Shown here one piece after another: positions 10,401 to 18,045 of a stretch of DNA of 64,000 nt (position 1 is the first letter of the stretch; the number at the start of each line of letters is the position of its first letter). Made by a program: the position numbers and the translations under genes. Where the stretch lies: contig NZ_CP030073.1 of the NCBI RefSeq assembly GCF_003261055.1, positions 1,612,001 through 1,676,000 of the forward strand, in the 5' to 3' direction. Source of the stretch: Streptomyces cadmiisoli. GTDB taxonomy: Bacteria > Actinomycetota > Actinomycetes > Streptomycetales > Streptomycetaceae. Below the pieces are notes generated by a model. It searched no databases and was not told where the DNA came from. It saw only the letters and a list, made by a program, of their open reading frames with translations.

Positions 10401-10697
10401 GCTCGCTACGTCACGCCCCCCGAAATACTCGGCGACATCGACCGTCTCGTACTGCTCGTCCGGGTCGTCTACAAGAGCGAGGCCCTCGACCACGACAAGC
10501 TCAAGCTCCGTGCCAGGGGAGACGAGCTCAAGACCCCGCCCAGCCGTCCACCAGAAGTGGAAATCATCCCCAGCATTGGACTCGGTCGCGCCCACCCGCA
10601 CTCCTCCCGCACCACCGACGACACGCCACAACCTACTCCGGCCAGACCGCAGCCCGGACGCAACAAGCGCAGCCGAAGCTGAGAGGTGATCGGCCAT
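4323..10697 (-). CDS. Avs-like STAND NTPase with N-terminal Cap4-like nuclease domain
   Basis: About 2124 residues from ATG 10697 (in-frame upstream codons to 10949 are low-complexity; no clear SD decides the start). Residues about 35-130 resemble the Cap4/DUF4297-type dsDNA nuclease: acidic residues in ELELVVVE, then DRIVLSQLKYS with Q107-x-K109. A STAND-type ATPase follows: Walker A HGDAGVGKTTAM at about 343-354, Walker B VLVLAVDAADN near 444, and a winged-helix-like part. The remaining roughly 1400 residues are Ala/Leu-rich helical repeats of TPR type, the usual sensor part. This order (nuclease, STAND, repeats) is that of antiviral Avs proteins, which detect phage proteins inside the cell and then cut DNA. 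The trigger cannot be read from sequence. First gene of a three-gene set. Confidence 0.8.
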   Translation of the reverse strand: MADHLSASAALVASGLRSGRSRLWRVVGGAGGVRVGATESNAGDDFHFWWTAGRGLELVSPGTELELVVVEGLALVDDPDEQYETVDVAEYFGGRDVASADRIVLSQLKYSTRHAETAWTAARLCQKRVKKADGKADSERSVIADLATAYTRLRDDHGDQALGKARIALVSNCPGDPLLLQSVRAAAQWTAGQTAPTRKALKAALPSDQAAVIGTLADTIGQRLKSAEFCRFLQLLDLSTTGTMDRTALARAVKSGASVLTPGHGLDSANRLFDLVRQQALPGSSRRGVTAQDVLATLGVAGLLDLYPAPSRLEPLQNPLPTVGAEAIAVAVTANSGRLAVAHGDAGVGKTTAMRQIGDHLPDGSQVVLFDCYGAGEYLSAGEERHTPRRFVTQVVNEVAQRCGTPLLVRAPADEGDLWRRLSRTLEQAVTALPDGAVLVLAVDAADNSAVAARERDERSFLTDLVRLPLPGRVSVVLSARSHRVPSLEADGAPQVPLPPFTAETSAAHLRRYRPAASDEECLDFHGRSGGNPRAQNYTLEQARTEAWDMATLLEKSERTPQQMFELLLASGLQAGGADAGGERWLAFLLALARPVSMATLATALDVPTEKVTAFAKGLAPGIRLVGERIQFRDEDFETFVRGRVDDEAVVEAHGRLADLFLEQRATSADAAAHVATHLYLAKRLTELVDLVLAEDSPAGIADGFRREQVQMERLRLAALAVAETGSASDAVRLAARGCDTASRSKSLSELVDSHMDLVARYADVDLLQAYAPRHGDTQWLGPVWMRLAGVLSRDPQRQAETRNALDMAGAWVRRWMASQDKEGRSWEVDADDVAAAAEARYRLEGMQAAISMLRRWRPASFVVEVTERLAARLAGELDAQEAYDALTRHRVPAHAQAPVLAHLDSAASSPPPAAWVDEVTFALTCVPATEPHPPWHRKLLDVALRFGDRQSALALAEHWASELPTSQRAFNSPSSPATITLYSHAASAALSGTQMHAEQLLPASLQPPAQGTGHSYDPHTGEREGWLKRVDPLIAAGLLHVRAVLGQANAGDVEAFCTAGLQTRTELTEYRWFTYDREFRAWATMVACAAIETGAPASIIDHLADTAPGLLRGGAPTLWLDLADVLAERGAHPNTAADLCLKAAQAARDDGYDAADRLELLARSAGIAGTLHSELGRNLFDQAVDAAAGINDESARLLSVYADLAQRADLPAPDRAVTASRLVAAVEAVTPHVTDAGVIPYEEVLKATASLDCRLGLATASRWDDEDRIALAQALPAALEGTVTTGALPGGQALALDHLIDNDARRLAFQINVARHLASAGSASSRADARTALVRAATWLRLRVPVRSQPRLASQLVDTARSLDQEAAVQPELELVIALTPQGRADESEGVSATWIGDTEDTPGEGALAASASVSAASWRTLAPDIEAMGTAAPYGHALVQYLTRVVEAAPMTERLPALDAAASLASTNAPTVIEVLAGLVEQWRTWPGVETWAKTTVTALLAEHLPDLVWTYDPPRLARQLRSLGDDATIRSAILRALPRAQTRLTAFGWQTVAVVLGRLCEPDAAADALTGLLAPYPATTPAHPEPDESPLPALLWSAFGHPRREIRWRAAHAARELLSHQDHATARPLAAALVACLDRADAAPYRAPALHFYRLSAVTGLLTALHRVARDKPALMREHLAVFVRHATSTDLPHAQIRELARRTALALAAPDDPSRDQLEAANRPDRCSIDRTLKNEHGGGLSDAGDRYRFDAIDTIPYWFRPLARAFSLPVDTIARKAETWILDKWGLSEKDWWTDTRELRSERASARMGHRHGSIPPEESLRLYLEYHSMLAAAGELVDEHHPLLIEKWAENENPWDEWLARYVLPDGPWLADLSEPAPAQPYLFLGSGPDDSAWAAPQFTDSKEIFGLVYDDLPPSVLVTASMNITWAGGSENVYVASALVRPDRAEDLQRALAAATEPWDWKLPDEDETAHEVDHGLFELRGWLRDPALRPENLDEHDPYAQGLRAEGPLPGHAFRRQTHAHPDQDGVRLLAADQAVLAQWTQWSDGDPDDSRAGRTTNGSRVHVTRDALLKYLSTTGYSLIVEVQIGRRRNRTAARHDDRRSWLYLIHADGRATVR

Positions 10698-11204
10698 GGC
10701 CGGGAGCGCACCGCGGACGCCGGGCATGACAGCGGCGAGAAGCCGAGTTGGGGGCCGCTCACCACCACCGCGACCTGGGAGAGGGGCTGCGTCAATGCTG
10801 GCTCTTGAAGGCTCACGCAGGGCGCTGCGCTTCCAGGGGCCAGGTGCGTTGCTGGGACTGACGGAGAGGCAGTGGCTGGACGCAAAGGTGGAGCCGTACG
10901 AGCCATAGAACCCTCGTGGTCCCGCGACCATGAGGCCGACGATCCGCATATGGGCCGTTGCAAAACGCGAAGCGCCCCACCAGGCAGCTGCCTCGGGTGT
11001 CGCCTCGCACTGTGATCGCCACGGGAGATCACGATGTGTACAGCCCGCCCGTGCTGCGCCGTTTAGCCCTGGCTCCCGCTAATCACGGTACTCGCGATCT
11101 CCGATGCACTGCGCCGCGAGCGCTACTGCTCCGACGGATGCGGTCACTCGTTACCTTAGGCTGCCCGCAGTGGATCCCAAGTGCCCAATCAGACCGGGCG
11201 GGTC
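10698..11204. other. intergenic region upstream of the STAND gene
   Basis: About 500 bases without a convincing gene. Open frames here have no recognisable protein features and are mostly extensions or antisense frames of neighbours. It must hold the promoter of the leftward STAND gene, but I see no clear -35/-10 pair or operator. Confidence 0.5.
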
Positions 11205-12094
11205 TCACGGGGCGATGGGGTCGTTCTTCTTGTCCGGGTGTGCCGACAGGACGTAGCGGGTGGCGGAGAGGTTGGACAGGCCGAAGAGCTCCATCAGCCG
11301 GACGGGGTCGGCGCTGTGGCGTGCCTCGTCGACGATTCTGTCCACGCGCAGGCGGCCAGCTGGCAGGCCCACGCGTGGAAGAGCTGCTGGACCAAGCCAG
11401 CGCTGACGGGTGGGCCGGAGTCGTCGACGGCGGTGTTGCGGGTGACAAAGAGGTGGGGGGTTGGAGCTGTCGGGCCAGCGCCGGTGGCGGTGGAGCTCCC
11501 ACGCTGTTGCCAGGCGCAGGGTGAAGGCGTCGAGGTAGATGACGTGGTCCAGGCGTCCTTCCCGGCGCAGGCGCAGTCGGCCCTTGCTGCGGTCGAGGTC
11601 GGTTCGCTGAAGTTGGGTGAGCTGGCTGGGGAGGAGGGCGTAGACGGCGACGAGCGCGACCATGAGGTGGTCGCGAGGGTCGTCGAAGCGGTCGAGAGGG
11701 CGGCGACCCGGTCGGAGGGCAGCGACCCGGTCGGAGGGCAGCGCGGTCGGCACGTGTCTGCTGCTGGTGAGGGAGATGTGGCGGGCCGGATCGCGGAAGA
11801 CGAGGCGTTCGCGCTTGAGGGCCCTGAAGAAGCAGCGCGGCGCAGTGTGCAGGCGGCGGGCCTGGTTCCTGCGGAGCGGCTCCAGGGCGTCTTCGATGTG
11901 CTTCTTGGTGATCTCGCGGGATCGGTGAGGCCGTCGGCGATCCACGCTTCGAGCGTGTCCCCGATGGCGGTCGCGTAGTTCTCGACGGTCTTGGGGGCTG
12001 CGGGCTCGGCTGGAGGTGCTGCCCTGGCCGAGGAGTACGTCGATGATGATGTGCACCGCTGCGGAGAAGGCCGGGTGGCTGATGGCGGTGGCAT
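11205..12094 (-). pseudogene. tyrosine recombinase/integrase, multiply frameshifted
   Basis: Protein-like sequence alternates between two reading frames. APKTVENYATAIGDTLEAWI (frame B) is followed by ITKKHIEDALEPLRRNQARR and HLMVALVAVYALLPSQL (frame A), then PHLFVTRNTAVDDSGPPVSA (frame B), then ARHSADPVRLMELFGLSN and AHPDKKNDPIAP (frame A). The N-terminal SAM-like core-binding region and the C-terminal catalytic-like part are those of Streptomyces phage-integrase-type recombinases. At least four indels separate the pieces, one next to a 19-bp tandem duplication at 11703-11740. The gene is dead unless heavily misread. It is probably the integration gene of an element that brought in part of this region. 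Confidence 0.75.
11703..11740. repeat. 19-bp perfect tandem duplication inside integrase pseudogene
   Basis: The unit at 11703-11721 (begins GCGACCCGG, ends GAGGGCA) is repeated exactly at 11722-11740. It duplicates the codons for the PSDRVAAL region of the recombinase and shifts the frame, which a nearby one-base change appears to restore. Confidence 0.9.
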
Positions 12095-12159
12095 GGTCTC
12101 GGGCGCGTGCGGTGCACGGGTCGCTGAACGGTTGGGCGACGAGCAGGCGGCGCAGGCGG

Positions 12160-12400
12160 AGGTAGTTGATCACGCGGGCTCCCTGGAGGTCGGCTCGCAT
12201 GGAGGCCAGGGCCCGGATGTCGCTCTCCTAGAGAGGAACATCGGTGGAAGCCACACTGACCACGGCGCCCTCGCGCGCCACCGGGCCTTTCTGGGCAACA
12301 CCCTGATGCTCGGCTTCTCCTCGGCGAGCTCGGCCTTGATGGTGGCCAGATGGTTCGCGACGCCCGGAATCCGGATCAGTGGGGCCCCGAACTGCCTGCC
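12160..12400 (-). pseudogene. remnant of TnpC/KfrA-like coiled-coil protein
   Basis: On the minus strand one frame reads LIRIPGVANHLATIKAELAE and then loses sense; a second frame continues the pattern with EAEHQGVAQK, and downstream the frame MRADLQGARVINYLRLRRLL resumes. Such coiled-coil proteins are encoded beside paired tyrosine recombinases in Tn554-like actinobacterial elements, and it sits just upstream of the recombinase pseudogene. At least two frameshifts are needed to join the pieces. The family assignment rests on style and context only. Confidence 0.4.
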
Positions 12401-12814
12401 AGGCCATCGTGAACGCCTTCAACCAGCACCCCGGCCAGGTGTTCAGAGCTCATGTGCGCGTGGGCGGGCGACGAGATCTGCGATCAGCTCGGCGTTCGGA
12501 CCTCGGGCTCGCTCATGCCGAGGCAGAAGACGGTATCCGCGGAGATCGCCGCGACGACGTGCGGGCCGAGATCGGAGCCCTGGTGGCGCGGCTGGCGACC
12601 CTGCGGGCACTCGCCTGGCACGTGCGGCGGACGCCCGCCTCCGGAGAAGAGTCTCGCCGGTGTCGAGTCGATGAGCCGCATTACCATGGGCAGCAGCGTT
12701 ATCGGTGGTCGCTTCGATCACATCGTGTTCGAACGATCTCGCCGTCGAACACCACATCGTCCTGGACGAGGCCACCGAACCCCGGCTGCTTGCCGGGGAC
12801 TTCTGGGCGCTTCA
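12401..12814. other. no recognisable gene
   Basis: About 400 bases between the coiled-coil remnant and the phosphatase gene. Frames are open on both strands but none shows a domain, good start site or consistent codon pattern. It is probably decayed DNA of the mobile element. Confidence 0.4.
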
Positions 12815-14860
12815 CTAGGCAAGTGGCTTGTCGGAAGTAAAGCTGTCGGACCGCAGGTCTACGCCACCGATGCCAGTCAACGACTGGAGGTCGGAGTTCG
12901 GTTGTTGTGGTCCGAGTGAGGTGACGATATTTGACGAGATCCCATCGAATCGGGCAGCGAGCAACGCGACATCGTCGTCCCGGTAACCAGGGCCGAGAAT
13001 GTCCAACGCATCGTCGCACAGGGCCTCCAGCTCCGGCGGATCGTCTGGGCCAGCGAGCTGCGCGGTCGCGGAGAGCCTCTCGAGTAGTTGCTCTGTGCCG
13101 ATCCACACGTCGCGCAGGCGCGACTCGACCAGACCGTCCGTATACAGGAGCAGGGTCGCCCCCGTCGGGGCATCCAGCTCTACGGTCTGGAAATCCACAC
13201 CGCCGACGCCGATCGGGGCACCCGCCGGCACCTGCAGTACCTCGGCCCGGCCGTCCACATGCAGCAGGATCGGAGGCAGGTGGCCTGCATTAGCGATGGT
13301 GATGCGGTGTGTAACGGGATCATAGACGGCGTACAGACAGGTCGCCATACGATCCACGCCGAGCCGCTGGGCCTGTTCATCGAGACGGTGCAATACCTCC
13401 TGCGGTGGCAAGTCCAGACTCGCCAGGGTTAGCGCGGTCGTCCTCAGTTGGCCCATGATCGCGGCCGACGTAATGGAGCGCCCCATCACATCTCCCACCA
13501 CCAGCGCCACTCGGCTGCCGGGCAGCGGCAGTGCGTCGTACCAGTCGCCGCCCACGTGCGCGGTCTCGGCGGCCGGCAGATAGCGGGACGCCAGTCGCAC
13601 GCCCACCGTCCGGGGCAACGTCTCCGGCAGCATGGTGCGCTGCAGTAAGTCGGCGATGTACGCCTCTCGCGAGTACAGCACTGTCTTGTCGACGCCGAGT
13701 GCACTGTGCGTGGCAAGTTGGGCGGCCACGAGGAGGTCGTTCTCCTCGAAAGGCTGGCGCTCCGGACGGCGTAGGTAGATTGCGGCACCGATTACTCGGC
13801 TCCGCCCACGCAGCGGGGCAAGGATCGCCCGGTGCCCGCTCGGCACCACCAGAACGCCGCTGATACCTAGGAGTTCGCGGAGCGCGGCGTGCGCAGCTGG
13901 CGCGTCCGCGAACACTGGCCGTACCCCGCTCAGGACCTCGGTCAGCGCACCGCCGGCCCGGACTTCGCCCACCTCCGCCGTGACCGTCGGGACGAAGCTG
14001 CCGCTTGTCCCCGTCCCATCCATTTGTGGGTCTTGATCGATACGATGCAGTCGCAACGCAAATGGGCCGACGGGCCGCTCGTCGCCGACTGGCAACGGGT
14101 CGCGAAGATAGACCAGGGTTGCATCGGAAAAGGTCGGAACGGTCGCCCGACACAGCCCTGTCACGATCTCGTTCAGGTCAAGGCCCCTGGCGATCCGCCG
14201 AGTCGCCACGCCTGCGAACCGCAGCCGGTCCCCGTCCCTGCTCATTTGCAGTGGGGTCGACCCTTCTCGCATGCCGAGTGCGGCCTGATGCGAGAGTTGG
14301 GAGGCCGCAAACATGTCGTCGTGTCCGAACGGCTCCCGGTCTGGGCGACGAAGGAACACGGCGATCCCTAGAACGCTGTCCGAGTGCGTCAGTGGTGACA
14401 GCAGGATCCGGTTTCCCCTGGGGAGTCGGGGAGTGGTTCCAAGTAACTCTCTGAGTGTCGCGTCGGCTTCGATAGCCACCCGGTCGACGAGCTCGCCAGC
14501 CTTGATCACCTGGTCCAACAAGCCGGATGGCTGTACGTTCGTGGCGGATGGGGCCGTGCCGCCCATGGCGCCGCCCAGGCTAGCCTGCGGCCCAGGAGCC
14601 CACCCATCGGTCGTCTCTAACGCGCGTACCTCTTTAGCTCGGGATGCTTTGGGGTGGAAGTTCGAGCCGGTTAGGGTCAACCGGACAGCGAACTCCTTCG
14701 GTTCGTTACCCGGGATAATCGGGTCGGCGGCATAGACAATGACGGCGTCTGCTACATCCGGGACTGCTGTCAAGCAGAGTTCTCTCACGGTGTCAGGCAC
14801 GCTCTGAGCCCTGGCGATGCGGCGTGTCGCCGCCGCGATGGCGCGTACGTTCGGGCTCAT
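12815..14860 (-). CDS. GAF-GAF-SpoIIE (PP2C-type) serine phosphatase
   Basis: 681 residues from ATG 14860. Two GAF-like sensor domains lie at about residues 1-190 and 205-400 (each with a conserved REL-G loop region), followed by a SpoIIE/PP2C phosphatase at about 405-640. Metal-binding and core motifs are present: HVGGDWYDALPL, VALVVGDVMGRS, LLLYTDGLVESR and DDDVALLAARFD. Proteins of this type dephosphorylate anti-anti-sigma factors of the STAS class and so control alternative sigma factors; Streptomyces carries dozens. There is no kinase (RsbW-like) domain and no membrane segment, so it is a cytosolic sensor-phosphatase. No partner gene is adjacent. A 45-residue tail after the catalytic domain is unusual but featureless. 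Confidence 0.9.
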   Translation of the reverse strand: MSPNVRAIAAATRRIARAQSVPDTVRELCLTAVPDVADAVIVYAADPIIPGNEPKEFAVRLTLTGSNFHPKASRAKEVRALETTDGWAPGPQASLGGAMGGTAPSATNVQPSGLLDQVIKAGELVDRVAIEADATLRELLGTTPRLPRGNRILLSPLTHSDSVLGIAVFLRRPDREPFGHDDMFAASQLSHQAALGMREGSTPLQMSRDGDRLRFAGVATRRIARGLDLNEIVTGLCRATVPTFSDATLVYLRDPLPVGDERPVGPFALRLHRIDQDPQMDGTGTSGSFVPTVTAEVGEVRAGGALTEVLSGVRPVFADAPAAHAALRELLGISGVLVVPSGHRAILAPLRGRSRVIGAAIYLRRPERQPFEENDLLVAAQLATHSALGVDKTVLYSREAYIADLLQRTMLPETLPRTVGVRLASRYLPAAETAHVGGDWYDALPLPGSRVALVVGDVMGRSITSAAIMGQLRTTALTLASLDLPPQEVLHRLDEQAQRLGVDRMATCLYAVYDPVTHRITIANAGHLPPILLHVDGRAEVLQVPAGAPIGVGGVDFQTVELDAPTGATLLLYTDGLVESRLRDVWIGTEQLLERLSATAQLAGPDDPPELEALCDDALDILGPGYRDDDVALLAARFDGISSNIVTSLGPQQPNSDLQSLTGIGGVDLRSDSFTSDKPLA

Positions 14861-15015
14861 TGTCCCCCCGGGCAGCGGACGTGCTGGTATTCATTGGGCC
14901 CTCAGGGATGCAGCCCACAACATCCTGGAGTTCATGCTCGGGGAGCCCTGACGATCTGTCCAGCCGACAACCGTGGACATGAACAACTGCCCCCCGAATC
15001 CGATACGTTCGTACG

Positions 15016-15417
15016 GTGACCTCAGGGACGCCCAGGATCCAACCGCCGCCGCCTCCCGGTTTGCGCAGATTCGTCCTGCGTTGGTGGCGCTCACGAGATG
15101 CGCTGCCACGACTACATCGGTGGCTTCTGCTGCGCGCAGCCCCCATGCTGACGGCCTTTCTTGCCCTCTACATCATCAACGGAGTCCTCCTCGGGTGGAC
15201 CAGGGCTTACAACGTGCTCACCGGCATCGACTCGCCGGGAGAAGCGACGACGCAGTGGTGCGCCTGGCCTCTCTCCCTTATGGGATGGGCAGCTATTCCA
15301 GCGTTGGTGGGTGGTGCTGTGGGGTACGCGGTAACCGGACAGATTCAAGCCCATCGCACGCGGGAGCTCCAGGAGATCCTTGAAGAGCTTCGGCGCAGCT
15401 CCGCCGCGGACAACTAG
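15016..15417 (+). CDS. small two-helix membrane protein (DUF6313-like)
   Basis: 133 residues from GTG 15016. After a Pro-rich, basic N-terminus there are two membrane segments, at about 40-62 (MLTAFLALYIINGVLLGW) and 85-108 (WAAIPALVGGAVGYAVTG), then a charged cytosolic tail (RELQEILEELRRSS). The layout and the NGxxLGWTRAYxVLxGI stretch resemble DUF6313 proteins of Streptomyces, whose function is unknown. It is the first gene of a plus-strand set; the next start is 12 bases after its stop. Confidence 0.7.
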   Translation: MTSGTPRIQPPPPPGLRRFVLRWWRSRDALPRLHRWLLLRAAPMLTAFLALYIINGVLLGWTRAYNVLTGIDSPGEATTQWCAWPLSLMGWAAIPALVGGAVGYAVTGQIQAHRTRELQEILEELRRSSAADN

Positions 15418-15429
15418 GTGGAGGTAAGC

Positions 15430-15744
15430 ATGCGTTCCTTGTTCGCCCTCCATCAGAGCCGTGGCCCGGCCGCCGACTTTGCTGAGTACTTCGCTGCCGA
15501 GTGGCACAGCGGGGACTGGGATCTGGCCGAGGACCACTGGGAGCTTCTGGTGAACCGGCTGCTCAACAGTCGTGACATGGAAAAATTGAAGCCGAGTGAG
15601 GCACTACGCCGAGCCGAGCAGGAGGCAGTGAACTTCGGCCTGGCACTGTTACGGTCATCTATTAGCACGCGGTGCCCAATCTGCGCGATCGCGCCCCAGC
15701 GGAGCGAGCCTGACACTCAACGCACCATCCTGGAGCCACGATGA
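15430..15744 (+). CDS. hypothetical protein
   Basis: 104 residues from ATG 15430, chosen over the in-frame GTG 15418 because GGAGG lies just before it. The protein is acidic and helical in its first two thirds (EYFAAEWHSGDWDLAEDHWE, SEALRRAEQEAVNFGLALL); a lone C-x2-C (CPIC) near the end has no partner. I do not recognise it. The stop overlaps the start of the pentapeptide-repeat gene (ATGA), so the two are translationally coupled. Confidence 0.65.
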   Translation: MRSLFALHQSRGPAADFAEYFAAEWHSGDWDLAEDHWELLVNRLLNSRDMEKLKPSEALRRAEQEAVNFGLALLRSSISTRCPICAIAPQRSEPDTQRTILEPR

Positions 15745-16493
15745 CGAATAGGCCCACGGAGCAAGTGCTGCGGGAACTGCTGTACCTGGCCTCCCCGGAC
15801 TCCTCGGAGCAGGGGCGTGCCCAGGCGGCGGAGGCCATTGCGCGCTCGGGGGACGAACCGTTGCCCGACAGTGAGCTGACGCGACTCGCAAACGCCTTGC
15901 GCCCGCCAGAGGCCAGTGACCACCCGGTAGATCTGCGAGGAGCCGATCTTGCCGGAGGCAACCTGTACCAGGTCAGCCTCCAAGGCGCTGATCTGACCGG
16001 CGCGGACCTCCGCCGGTGCGACTTGACCTTCGCAGACCTGTCGGGGGCTCGGCTTCTCGAATGCGATGCACGTGACGCAGTCCTGGATAATGCCACTTTG
16101 ATCGGCGTGGATCTCTCACGTGCACGACTGGAGTCGGCGTCCATGCAGCACGTTGATCTGACGGGTGCCTCCCTGCAAGATGTCTGCCTCCGTGATGCAG
16201 ATTTGACGGACGCCCGCTTGGCACAGACACTGCTACATTCTGCGGACCTACGTAACTGTGATCTCAGCGGTGCCGACCTGAGCTCAGCCCTCGGGATGCT
16301 GAGCATTGACGACCTTCAGGGAGTCAGGTGGTCTACTGCCACGCAATGGCCTGCCTCACAGCCCGATCTCTGGTACGAGATCCGTGATAGCTCCACAGCT
16401 GTCTCGCCCGGTGTATTTCGGGTGGGACGCGATTACAACCGGGATCACGCCAACGAGTCGGTCACCGGTCCGCGTGCACCGAGCCATGTGTAA
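15741..16493 (+). CDS. pentapeptide-repeat protein
   Basis: 250 residues. An N-terminal helical part (about 1-60) precedes some 25 pentapeptide repeats at about 62-185, of the A(D/N)LxG type (LRGADLAGGNLYQVSLQGAD and so on), which form a right-handed four-sided beta helix. The C-terminal 60 residues are not repeats. Roles in the family vary, from DNA mimicry (Qnr/MfpA) to unknown. Last gene of a coupled plus-strand set with a membrane protein and a small acidic protein, which may mean a membrane-associated complex. Confidence 0.85.
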   Translation: MTNRPTEQVLRELLYLASPDSSEQGRAQAAEAIARSGDEPLPDSELTRLANALRPPEASDHPVDLRGADLAGGNLYQVSLQGADLTGADLRRCDLTFADLSGARLLECDARDAVLDNATLIGVDLSRARLESASMQHVDLTGASLQDVCLRDADLTDARLAQTLLHSADLRNCDLSGADLSSALGMLSIDDLQGVRWSTATQWPASQPDLWYEIRDSSTAVSPGVFRVGRDYNRDHANESVTGPRAPSHV

Positions 16494-16537
16494 CCTCGAC
16501 GAATTCAGCATCGGAGCGCGGGGCCGGCGGTGGATCT

Positions 16538-17230
16538 TCAGCCCACGGTGGCGAGGATGTCTGCCATGGAGCCGTAGCTCGCGCTTACTCCCTCAACGTT
16601 GCCGAGGCGATGGCGCTCGAGGCGGATGGCGCCAAGGTGTCGAGCTTCGTAGATCTTCTGCCGCCATGCAGCGTCCTCGGACTGGCGCAAGCGGCCGTAG
16701 GTGTACCAGAACGCGATTCGTTCGTCGGGCTTGGCCGTGGCCATGCGGATAGTCCAGTCGGCAGCCGGATCGCCCCACCATGTCCGGTCGAAGTCGTACA
16801 CACCAGTGATCACGGGCTCCGGGGCATGCTGATCAAGCTGTGTGTTGGGGAGCCACAGATCCCCAGCAAGCATCCGGGGCTCGGCGATCTCGTCGAGGAC
16901 GGCCTGGTGGTGGTGTGCCGCCACGATGACCTTGCGGACATCGGACGCGTCGAGGCCGATGCCCTCCACGTCTGTGGCGATGTCCTCCAAGGAGGCAGCG
17001 ACCGCCTCGCTCCACCTGCCGTATGCCGGACCGGTGATGGGCCCGAAAGCAGGGCCGCGGACGTCGTGGACGCGCCGTGCGATCTCGCCGAGCTTCCGGT
17101 AGTACGCCGGCCACGCCGAGCGGGGGTACGTGCGCAGGTGCTCGGTCGCCGGGATGCCGTCGAGGAGTGACTGCACCATGTAGTCGCGGCCGATGATCTC
17201 ATGGGTGAAGTCGACCGCGACAACAACCAC
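16538..17230 (-). CDS. APH-like kinase fold, N-lobe missing
   Basis: 230 residues from GTG 17230. The C-lobe of an aminoglycoside phosphotransferase-type kinase is clear: LAGDLWLPNTQ (the usual catalytic H-G-D has A-G-D here, keeping D) and the metal-binding DFDRTWWGDP. The N-terminal ATP-binding lobe of about 90 residues is absent; the frame opens directly at IGRDYMVQSLLDGIPATEHL. An AGGAGG sequence upstream fits better to a GTG at 17244 in a different frame, which suggests that the real start was lost by deletion or frameshift. Probably a decayed gene, though the remaining part is intact. Confidence 0.6.
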   Translation of the reverse strand: MVVVAVDFTHEIIGRDYMVQSLLDGIPATEHLRTYPRSAWPAYYRKLGEIARRVHDVRGPAFGPITGPAYGRWSEAVAASLEDIATDVEGIGLDASDVRKVIVAAHHHQAVLDEIAEPRMLAGDLWLPNTQLDQHAPEPVITGVYDFDRTWWGDPAADWTIRMATAKPDERIAFWYTYGRLRQSEDAAWRQKIYEARHLGAIRLERHRLGNVEGVSASYGSMADILATVG

Positions 17231-17400
17231 GGTGCCCGCGACACCTAAGCCTCCTTGGCCGGCATCCTGGCTCAGTTGACCTGACCACCGCCGCCCCGGT
17301 CCGAATCTTGCTGAGTAAATGCGCCATTCGCTGACGGCACCGCCACTCCCAGACGATCATGTGTGTGGTGGCTGACGACGTCGGTGCGGCAGGGGGACCC

Positions 17401-18045
17401 ATGGAGCCTGAGAACGGCGAGCGCGAGCCAGGAACTGTGGAAGCTGGCACAGTCATCGGCAGGGCACAGGGAGTGCTGGCGACAGACACCATGACTGCAA
17501 CGGCAGAAGTGGTCAAAGCGATCGCGGAAGCCCCCGAGGAGCCCGGCAACCTCACCAAACTGCAGCTGAGCGCCTTGGGGAATCGGCCCTACAAGGCGCC
17601 CGAAATCGTCCCTGCTTGGTGGCGACTGAAAAGCACCCACGCCAGCGTCACCGGGCTGTTCGACACTCTCCACCTGGTCCGGCAGACGCGCGCGGCACAG
17701 AACAGGAGGTCAACGCGAGGGCGCCTGCTCTCCGATGCTCAGGATCTTCTGCGTGCCGCCATCGTCTTCACTTCCGCCGGCCTTGACTCTGCTGTCCAGG
17801 CGCTGATCCATCATGCCGTAGGACTGTTCTATGTGCAGACGGTCGAGTCCCCGTGCCCGCCGAACCAACTCCGCGCTCACTGCTCAGGCAGTAGCCCACT
17901 CCTCTATGACCGATGCAGTGTCCTCGATACAGCTGTCAACGGCCTCGACGAACGATGCAGCGTCGTGCGACGGAAAATAGATCGGCACGAGTCCAAAGAG
18001 TGGCTGAGTTGCATCCACCCTCGCCAGGTCGACGCGAGAGTCTAG
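17401..18045 (+). pseudogene. helical protein truncated at a junction near 17835
   Basis: From ATG 17401 (AGGGGGA just upstream) the first 145 codons are protein-like: SALGNRPYKAPEIVPAWWRL, FDTLHLVRQTR and DAQDLLRAAIVFTSAGLDSA, the last resembling helices of HEPN-type domains. After about 17835 the frame turns into low-quality sequence and its last 54 codons lie antisense to the next gene (17884-18993), so the native C-terminus is gone. If it was a HEPN protein, the R-x4-6-H catalytic part is what was lost. Confidence 0.5.
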
